NCBI RefSeq assembly: GCF_014042345.1
Contig: NZ_JACEZT010000005.1
Location: 277,875-341,874 of the forward strand
Direction of reading: 5' to 3'
Length of the DNA: 64,000 nt
DNA from: Rugamonas brunnea
GTDB lineage: Bacteria; Pseudomonadota; Gammaproteobacteria; Burkholderiales; Burkholderiaceae_D
This document shows, one piece after another, positions 16,305 through 23,539 of this stretch. Numbering within the stretch: the stretch's first letter is position 1; each line of letters starts with the position of its first letter. The position numbers were made by a program, and so were the translations under genes. The notes beneath the pieces are model-generated. The model was not told the origin of the DNA and made no database searches. It was given only the letters and a program-made list of their open reading frames with translations.

Positions 16305-17306
16305 TCACGCGATGTCCACCACCAGCTTGCCCTGCGCCGTGCGCGCGGCCGCCGCGCGGTGGGCGTCGTTGACCGTCGCCAGCGTGTAGTGCGCCGCATC
16401 GAGCGCGACCTTGATCTTGCCGGCTTCGATCAGGCTGGCCGCCTTGCGCAGGATGGCGCCATGGTGGGCGCGCCCCTGGCCCGACAGCAGCGGCAGCAGG
16501 GTGAACACGCCCGAATAGCTGGCGGCGCGGAACGACAGCGGCGCCAGCGCATGCGTGCCCCAGCCCAGGCAGCTGACCACGTGGCCGTGGTACAGGCGGG
16601 CCGCGGCGAACGAGGCGTCCAGCGTGGCGCCGCCCACCGTGTCGTAGATGATGTCGAAGCCCTCGCCGCCGGTCAGGCGCTCCACGTATTGCGCCACCGT
16701 CTCGGCGCGGTAGTCGATGGCGATCGCGCCGTAGGCTTCGATGGCCTGACGCTGGTCCGCGCTGCCGGTGGCGAACACCTGCGCGCCAAGCGCGTGCGCG
16801 ATCTGCACCGCGATATGGCCCACGCCGCCGGCGCCGCCATGCACCAGCACGCGCTGGCCGGCATGGAGCCGGGCGCGGTCCACCAGTCCCTCCCATGCCG
16901 TGATGAAGACCAGCGGCAGGGCGGCCGCCTCGCGCATGCTGAGGTTGCGCGGCTTGAGGGCCAGCAGGCTGGCGTCGACGGCCGCGTATTCGGCCAGCGA
17001 ACCCTGGATGCCGCCCACGCCGCCCGTCATGCCGAACACTTCGTCACCGACCTGGAAGCCGTTGACGTCGGCGCCCACGGCCGCCACCACGCCGGCCAGG
17101 TCGATCCCCAGCACGGCCGGCGGCACGGTGCGCGCATGGGCCGCCTGGCCGGCGGCGATCTTGAGGTCGAGCGGATTGACGCCGCTGGCCTTGATGCGCA
17201 CCAGCACCTGGCCGGGGCCGGCCTGCGGGCGCGCGATGTGTTCCAGGGAGAGCGGCTGGCCGTAGGCGTGGAGCACGGCCGCTTGCATCAGGGGGGAGGT
17301 GGACAT
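16305..17306 (-). CDS. zinc-free medium-chain alcohol dehydrogenase / quinone oxidoreductase
   Basis: This NADPH-dependent quinone oxidoreductase-like enzyme (333 aa) has the GroES-like N-terminal part (VLVRIKASGVNPLDLKI), PAVLGIDLAGVV, and a Rossmann segment VHGGAGGVGHIAVQIAHALG. No structural zinc cysteines are seen, which places it with quinone oxidoreductases and enoyl reductases. The start was moved to 17306 (MSTSPLMQAAVLHAYG), preceded by AAAGGAAACC. A LysR gene starts 151 bases away in the opposite direction, the common arrangement in which the regulator controls the neighbouring reductase. The substrate is unknown; an electrophile or quinone is likely. Confidence 0.88.
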   Translation of the reverse strand: MSTSPLMQAAVLHAYGQPLSLEHIARPQAGPGQVLVRIKASGVNPLDLKIAAGQAAHARTVPPAVLGIDLAGVVAAVGADVNGFQVGDEVFGMTGGVGGIQGSLAEYAAVDASLLALKPRNLSMREAAALPLVFITAWEGLVDRARLHAGQRVLVHGGAGGVGHIAVQIAHALGAQVFATGSADQRQAIEAYGAIAIDYRAETVAQYVERLTGGEGFDIIYDTVGGATLDASFAAARLYHGHVVSCLGWGTHALAPLSFRAASYSGVFTLLPLLSGQGRAHHGAILRKAASLIEAGKIKVALDAAHYTLATVNDAHRAAAARTAQGKLVVDIA

Positions 17307-17457
17307 GACAGGTTTCCTTTCCGGTGGTTGGATCGCGTTTGGCGGATCGATACGGCCAGTGTAGGAAAGCCCGGGCGCCGGAAAAACCGGGCGCGCCGCG
17401 TTACTGTATTGCGAAACCGTGGATAATCGTCCCCACGATCTTGCGGAAGGAGCAGGG

Positions 17458-18345
17458 ATGGACAGGCTGGAGGCGCTCAAGGTGTTTTGCGCGGTGGTGG
17501 AGACGGGCGCCTTCGCGCGGGCGGCGCAGCGGCTGGGCGTGTCGACGTCGTCCGTCACCAACCAGGTGGCGGCGCTGGAAGCCCATTTCCAGGTGCGGCT
17601 GCTGAACCGCACCACGCGCAGCATGTCGCTCACGGACGAGGGACGGCGCTGCTACGAGCAGGCGCTGCGGCTGGTGGGCGACATGGGCGAACTGGAAAGC
17701 AGCCTGCGCGAATCGGCACAAACGCCCAGCGGCACGCTGCGCGTGGACCTGCCCGGCATCCTGGCGCGTTTGTACCTGGCGCCGGCGCTGCCGCGCTTCC
17801 TGGCCGCGTATCCCGACCTGACGCTCAAGGTGACCGCGTCCGACCGCATGATCGACATGACCGAGGAAGGTGTCGATGTGCTGGTCAGGATAGGCACGCC
17901 GCAGGACACCGGGCTGGTGGCGAAGACGGTGGGCCGCACCGCCTACGTGACCTGCGCCTCGTCGGACTTCCTGCAACGCCACGGCACGCCGTCCGCGCCC
18001 GATGCACTGGCGGACTACGCCTGCCTCAATTTCCTCTCTCCGAAGTCGCGCCAGGTCCGGCCCTGGCTGTTCCAGCGCGACGGCGCCGTGTTCCCGGCCA
18101 CGCCGGCAGGGCGGGTGGCGATGGACCATGTGGATACCCTGGTCGAAGCCGCGATGGCGGGCGCCGGCATCGTCCAGCATCTGTCCGTGTCCCTGCGCGA
18201 GCCGCTGCGCAGCGGCGCGCTGGTGCCGGTGCTGCAGGCATGGCAGGCGCCGGGGCCGGACATCGTTGTCATTTTCCCGCCACGGCATTTGCGGGCGGCC
18301 AAGGTCAACGCCTTCGTGGCGTTCGCGGCGCAGCTGTTCGGCTGA
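17458..18345 (+). CDS. LysR family transcriptional regulator
   Basis: This 295-aa regulator has an N-terminal winged helix-turn-helix (residues about 1-60: FARAAQRLGVSTSSVTNQVAALE) and a C-terminal co-inducer domain with GTLRVDLPG and MIDMTEEGVDVLVRIG. AAGGAGCAGGG immediately precedes the chosen ATG at 17458. It is divergent from the quinone oxidoreductase gene and probably binds the 151-base gap between them. The inducer cannot be inferred; relatives often respond to aromatic or electrophilic stress compounds. Confidence 0.9.
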   Translation: MDRLEALKVFCAVVETGAFARAAQRLGVSTSSVTNQVAALEAHFQVRLLNRTTRSMSLTDEGRRCYEQALRLVGDMGELESSLRESAQTPSGTLRVDLPGILARLYLAPALPRFLAAYPDLTLKVTASDRMIDMTEEGVDVLVRIGTPQDTGLVAKTVGRTAYVTCASSDFLQRHGTPSAPDALADYACLNFLSPKSRQVRPWLFQRDGAVFPATPAGRVAMDHVDTLVEAAMAGAGIVQHLSVSLREPLRSGALVPVLQAWQAPGPDIVVIFPPRHLRAAKVNAFVAFAAQLFG

Positions 18346-18357
18346 CCGGCGCCCTGC

Positions 18358-18393
18358 TTGCCGGTATTGCCCGTATTGCCGGTATTGCCCGCC
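18358..18393. repeat. 9-bp tandem repeat between convergent genes
   Basis: Four consecutive 9-base units (TTGCCGGTA, TTGCCCGTA, TTGCCGGTA, TTGCCCGCC) fill the gap between the LysR stop and the YciH-type gene stop. Alternating G/C at one position suggests duplication of an 18-base unit. The array would be prone to slippage. Confidence 0.6.
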
Positions 18394-18396
18394 TGG

Positions 18397-18759
18397 CTAG
18401 CCGCCGGCGCGCTTGGGCTGGTGGCCGAGTTTCTGCAGCGTGGCCATGACCAGCTCGCAGTGATCGCCCTGGATTTCGATCACGCCATCCTTGACGGTGC
18501 CGCCGCTGCCGCAGGCGGTGCGCAACTGCTTGCCCAGCGCGGCAAGGGCGGTGGCGTCCAGCGCCACGCCCTTGACCAGCGTGACGCACTTGCCGCCCCG
18601 GCCCTTGGTCTGGCGCGACACGCGCACCACGCCGTCGCCCTGCGGCGCGGCCCTGGCGTTGGCCTTGCAGGTGCAGGCGGCCAATGGTTGCCGGCAGTCG
18701 GGGCACATGCGGCCGCCGTCGGTGGAATAGACGAGGCCTCCGGTGGAATGAGCTTTCAT
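18397..18759 (-). CDS. YciH/Sui1-type translation initiation factor-like protein
   Basis: This 120-aa protein is homologous to eukaryotic eIF1 (SUI1 domain). An N-terminal cysteine cluster MCPDCRQPLAACTC is followed by RQTKGRGGKCVTLVKG and GSGGTVKDGVIEIQGDH, the core SUI1 motifs. Bacterial YciH is reported to affect fidelity of translation initiation under stress. The start at 18759 (MKAHSTGGLVY) fits the usual length; the upstream in-frame sequence is overlap with other features. It is a single gene converging on the LysR gene. Confidence 0.92.
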   Translation of the reverse strand: MKAHSTGGLVYSTDGGRMCPDCRQPLAACTCKANARAAPQGDGVVRVSRQTKGRGGKCVTLVKGVALDATALAALGKQLRTACGSGGTVKDGVIEIQGDHCELVMATLQKLGHQPKRAGG

Positions 18760-18841
18760 GATAAGGGCGTCTGGTGTGGATGGACTCTGCCGGCAGGAAA
18801 AAGAGCTTCCGGCTGGGAAAGGCCGATAGTATAGGCGCGCC

Positions 18842-19651
18842 TCAGGCGTCTGGCGTCTTTTTTTGCTGCATGGCCTGGGCGGCCTGGCGATAGGCGCTGG
18901 GCGTGACGCCATTGCGTTCGCGGAAGGCGGTGGCGAAATTGCCGGCGCTGTTGAAGCCAATTAACAACGCTATGTCCTGGACATCCATGTCGGACTCACT
19001 CAGCAGTTGCTGGCCGCGGCGCAGGCGCTGTTCGCGGATGTAGGCGAACACGGTCATGCCGGTCTGGGCGCGGAACGCCTGCGACAGCTTTTCACGGTAG
19101 GTGCCCACGCTGCGCGCGATCTCGGCCAGTCCCGGCACGTCGGCCAGACTGTCGTCGATCAGGCGCTTGGCGGCGGCCACCAGCACGGCATCGGGATCGG
19201 TGGGCGGCGCCGGCGTGGCGGCGGTCGGTTCGGCCGCGATGACGGGCGGATTGTTGCGGCGGGCCAGATTCAGGTGGACCTGGATGCGCGCCGCCAGCTC
19301 GCCCGGCGAGAACGGCTTGGACACGTAGTCCACGCCGCCGATCGACAAGCCCATGATGCGCTCCTCGTCGGCGCCGGCGCCGCTGAGGAAGATCACGGGG
19401 ATGTTGTGGGTGGCCGGGTTGGCCTTGAGTAGGCGGCAGGCCGTGTAGCCATCCATATTGGGCATGCGCACGTCCAGCAGGATCAGGTCGGGCTGGTTGG
19501 CCAGGGCCAGCTGGTAACCTTGCAGCCCGTTGAAGGCGACCGAGATCCGATAGGGCTGCTCACTGAGCAAGTCCATCAGCATGCGCTGCTCGAACGCGGA
19601 GTCATCCACGACGAGTATGTTGCGCATGGGCGGGGCGCTGGTTGGTTGCAT
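18842..19651 (-). CDS. response regulator with AraC-type DNA-binding domain
   Basis: This 269-aa protein has a CheY-like receiver (acidic pocket Asp16-Asp17, phosphoacceptor Asp60 in LLDVRMPNMDG, conserved Lys in VSKPF), a Pro/Ala linker, and a C-terminal AraC/XylS domain. The latter has two helix-turn-helix motifs (GLAEIARSVGTYREKLSQAF and DIALLIGFNSAGNFATAFRE). It probably activates or represses transcription upon phosphorylation. No histidine kinase is adjacent, so it is an orphan regulator whose kinase lies elsewhere. It is divergent from the HxlR gene, with a 221-base shared intergenic region. Confidence 0.92.
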   Translation of the reverse strand: MQPTSAPPMRNILVVDDSAFEQRMLMDLLSEQPYRISVAFNGLQGYQLALANQPDLILLDVRMPNMDGYTACRLLKANPATHNIPVIFLSGAGADEERIMGLSIGGVDYVSKPFSPGELAARIQVHLNLARRNNPPVIAAEPTAATPAPPTDPDAVLVAAAKRLIDDSLADVPGLAEIARSVGTYREKLSQAFRAQTGMTVFAYIREQRLRRGQQLLSESDMDVQDIALLIGFNSAGNFATAFRERNGVTPSAYRQAAQAMQQKKTPDA

Positions 19652-19743
19652 GGGTGGCGGTCAGGGTCCTGTCGGGTGTGTGGCTAGCATGTGACGATGT
19701 TGCTTATTATGCCTATCTTTCTAAAAAATTTAATAGTTTTCTC

Positions 19744-19769
19744 CGCTTGCAAACACGCAGTCGCTTGCA
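19744..19769. repeat. CGCTTGCA direct repeats in the divergent promoter region
   Basis: CGCTTGCA occurs at 19744-19751 and 19762-19769, an 18-base period, in the region between the response regulator and the HxlR gene. The spacing is close to two helical turns and could be a regulator site. Confidence 0.35.
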
Positions 19770-19872
19770 GCAAAAGCATGGTTTTTGTGGAAGGCCAATA
19801 ATGGAACCGTGGCGCGGCACAGCGCAACGCCCAGTCATTCTCACTTGGACCGAACCTGCTACGGAGTCAATT

Positions 19873-20364
19873 ATGAAACATACTGATTTTGGCCGCATGC
19901 CTTGCCCTATCGCCCGCAGCCTGGGCAAGGTGGGCGAGTGGTGGAGCATTCTGATCCTGCGCGACGCGTTCTATGGCATGACGCGCTTCGATGAGTTTGA
20001 GAAAAGTTTGAAGATCGCCCCCAACATGCTCACGCGCCGCCTGGCCGGGCTGGTGGAAGGCGGCCTGATGGAGCGGCGCCAGTACAGCGCCCGTCCACCG
20101 CGCTATGAGTACGTGCTGACCAAGGCGGGACGCGACTTCAAACCGGTGCTGCTGGCTTTTATCGCCTGGGGCAACGACCATCTGGCGCCGGAAGGGGCCA
20201 GCCTGCTGGTGGTGAGCCGCGAGACCGGCAAGCCGGCCGACCAGGTGCTGGTGGACGCCAACAGCGGCCTGGCCATCAACGACGAGGACTACATGTTCGC
20301 GCCGGGCCCGGCCGCCTCCGAGATGATGCGCTCGCGCCTGATTGAAGTGGGCAAGCACGCCTGA
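19873..20364 (+). CDS. HxlR family winged-helix transcriptional regulator
   Basis: This 163-aa HxlR-type regulator contains MPCPIARSLGKVGEWWSILI with the usual conserved cysteine, RFDEFEKSLKIAPNMLTRRL as the recognition helix region, and a wing (QYSARPPRYEYVLTKAGRDF). An extra C-terminal ~60 residues follow the DNA-binding domain. ACGGAG precedes the ATG at 19873; the upstream in-frame extension does not resemble the family. Many HxlR proteins sense aldehydes or quinones through the conserved cysteine. The target here is unknown. Confidence 0.9.
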   Translation: MKHTDFGRMPCPIARSLGKVGEWWSILILRDAFYGMTRFDEFEKSLKIAPNMLTRRLAGLVEGGLMERRQYSARPPRYEYVLTKAGRDFKPVLLAFIAWGNDHLAPEGASLLVVSRETGKPADQVLVDANSGLAINDEDYMFAPGPAASEMMRSRLIEVGKHA

Positions 20365-20396
20365 CCCCGTCCTGACCCAAGCCGCTGGGACCGCCC

Positions 20397-21329
20397 TTAG
20401 CCGGGCGGTTCCAGCTGGGCGTACACGGCGTCGGCCAGCCTGGCCAGCGCCGCCTTGTCGAGCGCGCCGGACAGGGCGTAACCGTAGCGCCCGTCTATCC
20501 AGTAGAACACCCCCACCTTGCCTTCTTGCGCGAACCGGAACGCGGTCGTGCGGTTGTGGCGTTGCTCGGTCGACACGTACAGGGTCAGGCGCCTGCCGCC
20601 GGCATTGTCATACATGAATTGTGCGACCGGGCCACTCTGGCCGGGCAGCAAGCGTCCCCCGATCAATTCATAACCGAGTGCACCCAGTTGCGGCGGATGC
20701 AACGGCGCGCCCAGCCGCTTGGACAACCACGTGACCAGATGTTGTTGCTGGTCGGCGCCCACTTCCACCGGATGGCGCTGCTCGGGGCTGTAGACGGCGT
20801 GCGCCACGGCCGCGCTGCGGGCCAGCGCCTGCTCGTCGGCCGAGGGGGGCACGTCGGCCGAGGCCAGGCGGGCGGGGCCGCTGGCGCTGGCGGCCGAGGG
20901 GATGGCTGGCGCTGGTGAGGGCGAGCGCGATGGCAACGGCGACCGCGACGCGTGCTGCGCGCTGGCCAGTTCCTGCGCCGCCGGCGCGGCGCCCGGCGCC
21001 ACGTCGTGCAGCCACCAGCCGGCCGCGCCACCGGCCAGCGTCAGGGCCAATGTGGCGACATGGCGCCAGGGGCCGTTGGCGGCCACCATGGCGCGCGCGG
21101 CGTGCCATAGTTTGCCGTGCGGGAGGGCCGTCAGGGCGGCCGGCACGGCTTCGTCCAGCACCGGGTTGTAGCGCGCGCGCAGGGCTGCGTTTTGCTGGCG
21201 GTAGGCCTGCAGCCGGGCTGCCTCGTCCGGATGCAGGGCCAGGTAGGCGTCCACGGCCGCGCGGCGCGCGGCGGGCAGGCAACCATCGACCCACGCTTGC
21301 AGTTCGGCTTCGACCACCGGTGCGCTCAT
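20397..21329 (-). CDS. anti-sigma factor, membrane-anchored
   Basis: This 310-aa protein is a probable anti-sigma factor for the ECF sigma gene it overlaps by 4 bases (ATGA). The N-terminal ~85 residues (AELQAWVDGCLPAARRAAVDAYL, HPDEAARLQAYRQQNAALRA) form the sigma-binding helical domain. A single membrane helix follows near residues 92-110, then an Ala/Pro-rich periplasmic linker. The C-terminal domain is of about 130 residues (EVGADQQQHLVTWLSKRLG, GYELIGGRLLPGQSGPVAQFMYD). It would hold the sigma factor until an envelope signal is sensed. Confidence 0.88.
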   Translation of the reverse strand: MSAPVVEAELQAWVDGCLPAARRAAVDAYLALHPDEAARLQAYRQQNAALRARYNPVLDEAVPAALTALPHGKLWHAARAMVAANGPWRHVATLALTLAGGAAGWWLHDVAPGAAPAAQELASAQHASRSPLPSRSPSPAPAIPSAASASGPARLASADVPPSADEQALARSAAVAHAVYSPEQRHPVEVGADQQQHLVTWLSKRLGAPLHPPQLGALGYELIGGRLLPGQSGPVAQFMYDNAGGRRLTLYVSTEQRHNRTTAFRFAQEGKVGVFYWIDGRYGYALSGALDKAALARLADAVYAQLEPPG

Positions 21330-21832
21330 TTGATCACTTTCAGGGGGGCGGGCACGGGCTGGCCCAGCATTATCAGGCGCAGCCGTTCACGTCCGCGCGA
21401 CAGGCGCGACATCACCGTGCCCAGCGGGATGCCCAGCGTGGCCGCCGTTTCCTCGTAACTCAGTTCCTCGACCGCCACCAGCAGCAGTACGGCCCGCTGC
21501 TCGGGCGGCAGTTGTTGCAGGGCGGCGTCCATGTCGCGCACGGCCAGCCGGTCCGACGGCTGGGCCGGGTCGGCCGGCTGCGGCACGTCCTCGTCCAGCG
21601 GCACGGTGGGCAGGCCGGGCTGGCGCAGGTGGTCCACATGCAGGTTGTGCATGATGGAGAACAGCCAGGCCCGCATGTCGCTGCCACGGCGCCACGTGGC
21701 GAGCCGGTCCCAGCCGCGCGCCACCGTGTCCTGCACCAGGTCGTCGGCCTCGGCGCGCTCGCCCAGCAGCGCGCGCGCATAGCGGCGCAGGCGCGGGATG
21801 CAGGCTACCAGGCGGGCGCCGTCGTCGTGCAT
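21326..21832 (-). CDS. ECF-type RNA polymerase sigma factor
   Basis: This 168-aa extracytoplasmic-function sigma factor has region 2 (LLGERAEADDLVQDTVARGW, MRAWLFSIMHNLHVDHLRQP) and region 4 (LPPEQRAVLLLVAVEELSYE, ETAATLGIPLGTVMSRLSRG). It directs RNA polymerase to a small regulon, held in check by the anti-sigma factor encoded immediately downstream. A secreted YxFxxD-motif protein gene precedes it by 6 bases, suggesting all three are one transcript. Confidence 0.93.
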   Translation of the reverse strand: MHDDGARLVACIPRLRRYARALLGERAEADDLVQDTVARGWDRLATWRRGSDMRAWLFSIMHNLHVDHLRQPGLPTVPLDEDVPQPADPAQPSDRLAVRDMDAALQQLPPEQRAVLLLVAVEELSYEETAATLGIPLGTVMSRLSRGRERLRLIMLGQPVPAPLKVIK

Positions 21833-21838
21833 GCGCGG

Positions 21839-22207
21839 TCAGTCCTTGACCACGTGCCAGATGGTCTTGAAATTGTCGCCGTTGCGCTGGCCCGGTGCAT
21901 CCTTGCCAAACACGTACAGCGGCTTACCCTTGTAGGCCAGTTGCTTGCTGCCATCATCGCGGGTGACGACGGAGTAGGGCGCGCTGACGCTGGCCGGGGC
22001 CGACACGGCCGGCCACAGCTCGGCGCACGGGCCGTTGCAGGCGCTCTTGCCGCTGTCGGCCACATCTTTGTCGAAGGTGTAGACGGTCATGCCTTTGGCG
22101 GTGACGAGTACGCCGTCCTTTTTCATCGGCAGGTCGTCGGCCAGGGCGGCGCCCGACAGCAGCAGGGCGGCCACGGCGGCCAGGGTGGAGCGGGTGATGG
22201 TGTGCAT
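21839..22207 (-). CDS. secreted protein with repeated YxFxxD motif (COG4315-like)
   Basis: This 122-aa exported protein has a signal peptide ending GAALADD and no lipobox cysteine. Two copies of the Y-x-F/W-x-x-D motif are visible: VYTFDKDVADSG and LYVFGKDAPGQ. Between them is CNGPCAELWPAV, with two cysteines that could form a disulfide or bind a ligand. The family is often called predicted lipoprotein with YxFxxD motif and is a frequent partner of ECF sigma operons. The start at 22207 was chosen because it opens directly into the signal peptide, with AAGGAAG upstream. Biochemical function is not established. Confidence 0.86.
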   Translation of the reverse strand: MHTITRSTLAAVAALLLSGAALADDLPMKKDGVLVTAKGMTVYTFDKDVADSGKSACNGPCAELWPAVSAPASVSAPYSVVTRDDGSKQLAYKGKPLYVFGKDAPGQRNGDNFKTIWHVVKD

Positions 22208-22373
22208 GATGGCTTCCTTATTGTTGGTGAAGTGTGAGCGGACTTGCACTGACGTATACGAAGCGGCCCTGGCCTTTATTCCGGCCCATGGCAAATATTA
22301 TTGTAGCCGCCCCGTGGCGCCTTGCCGCTTCCGTTTGCGCGGGCCGCTCCGGCTGCGGCTACAATGTCCGGCT

Positions 22374-23330
22374 ATGCTCGCCATCCTGTCCGTCACCTTT
22401 CCCTTTTTCGCGCTGGTGCTGTGCGGCTACCTCGCTGCCCGGCGCACCTTGCTGCCGCTGGCCGCCATCCCCGGCCTGAATGCTTTCGTCCTGTATTTCG
22501 CGTTGCCGTGCCTGCTGTTCCGCTTCGGCGCTGGCACGCCCATCGGCCGCCTGCTCGATGGCGGCGTGGCCGGGGTCTACCTGCTGGGCGCGCTGCTGAT
22601 GGTGGGGCTGACCGTGGCCGTCACGCTGAGCCATCGCATCAACTGGAACGACGCCGCTTTCGGCGCGCTGGTGGCGGCCTTCCCCAACAACGGCTTCATG
22701 GGCGTGCCGCTGCTGCTGGCGCTGCTGGGGCCGGCCTCGTCGGGACCGGTAATCGTCACCATCGCCATCGACATGGTGATCACCAGTTCGTTGTGCATCG
22801 CGCTGTCGCGCGTGGGCAGCGGCCATGGGCGCGACGCGCTGCGCAACGCCTTGCAGGGCATGCTGCGCAACCCGCTGCCGTGGGCCATCGCGCTGGGGGC
22901 GCTGGCGTCGGCCGCCGGGCTGGCCCTGCCCGGACCACTGATGCGCACCGTGGGCCTGCTGGCCGACGCCGCCTCGCCCGTGGCCCTGTTCACCATGGGC
23001 GCCGTGCTGGCCCGCTCCCAGATGGGCAGCGCCGCCGTCACCCATTGGCGCGATTACGTGCCGGTCGCGTTCAAGAAGCTGCTGCTGCATCCGCTGCTGA
23101 TGCTGGGCCTGGGCCTGGGCGCGCGGGCGCTGGGCGTGCCGCTGGAACGGCAGGCGCTGGCCGTGATCGTGCTGGTGGCCTGCCTGCCCAGTGCCAGCAA
23201 CGTGGCCATCCTGGCCGAGCGCTTCGGGGCCGACACGGGCCGCATCGCGCGCATCATTCTGGTGTCCACGGCGTTGTCGTTCTTGTCATTCTCGGGGGCC
23301 GTGGCGCTCGCGCAGCACTGGTTGAAATAA
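22374..23330 (+). CDS. AEC (auxin efflux carrier) family transporter
   Basis: This 318-aa integral membrane protein has about ten predicted hydrophobic helices and the AEC motifs NAFVLYFALPCLLF (helix 2) and AFPNNGFMGVPLLLALLG (helix 4). Bacterial AEC proteins export or import small carboxylates such as malate or malonate. The substrate here is not evident. The start is at ATG 22374 (MLAILSVTFPFFALV); the upstream in-frame region covers the divergent secreted-protein promoter and is not credible protein. It stands alone. Confidence 0.88.
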   Translation: MLAILSVTFPFFALVLCGYLAARRTLLPLAAIPGLNAFVLYFALPCLLFRFGAGTPIGRLLDGGVAGVYLLGALLMVGLTVAVTLSHRINWNDAAFGALVAAFPNNGFMGVPLLLALLGPASSGPVIVTIAIDMVITSSLCIALSRVGSGHGRDALRNALQGMLRNPLPWAIALGALASAAGLALPGPLMRTVGLLADAASPVALFTMGAVLARSQMGSAAVTHWRDYVPVAFKKLLLHPLLMLGLGLGARALGVPLERQALAVIVLVACLPSASNVAILAERFGADTGRIARIILVSTALSFLSFSGAVALAQHWLK

Positions 23331-23539
23331 TTCTTAGAGTAAATCTTCGTTTCTTTTTGACATGAGAATTGCCTTGCGAATCAATAGCTTGTGGCATGGC
23401 CGCCATACGGGGTGTGGCAAGGCGGCGGCATGGTCATCAAACTGTGGAATAATGCTGACGGACGCATACATGCGTTAAAGCAATAACGTCGCGCCACCGG
23501 GACCCGGGGCGGGGCATAACAGGTTGAGGGACGGAATTG

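Noticed and set aside
18358..18393. CRISPR array
   Set aside because: The units are 9 bases long and contiguous, with no spacers and no cas genes.
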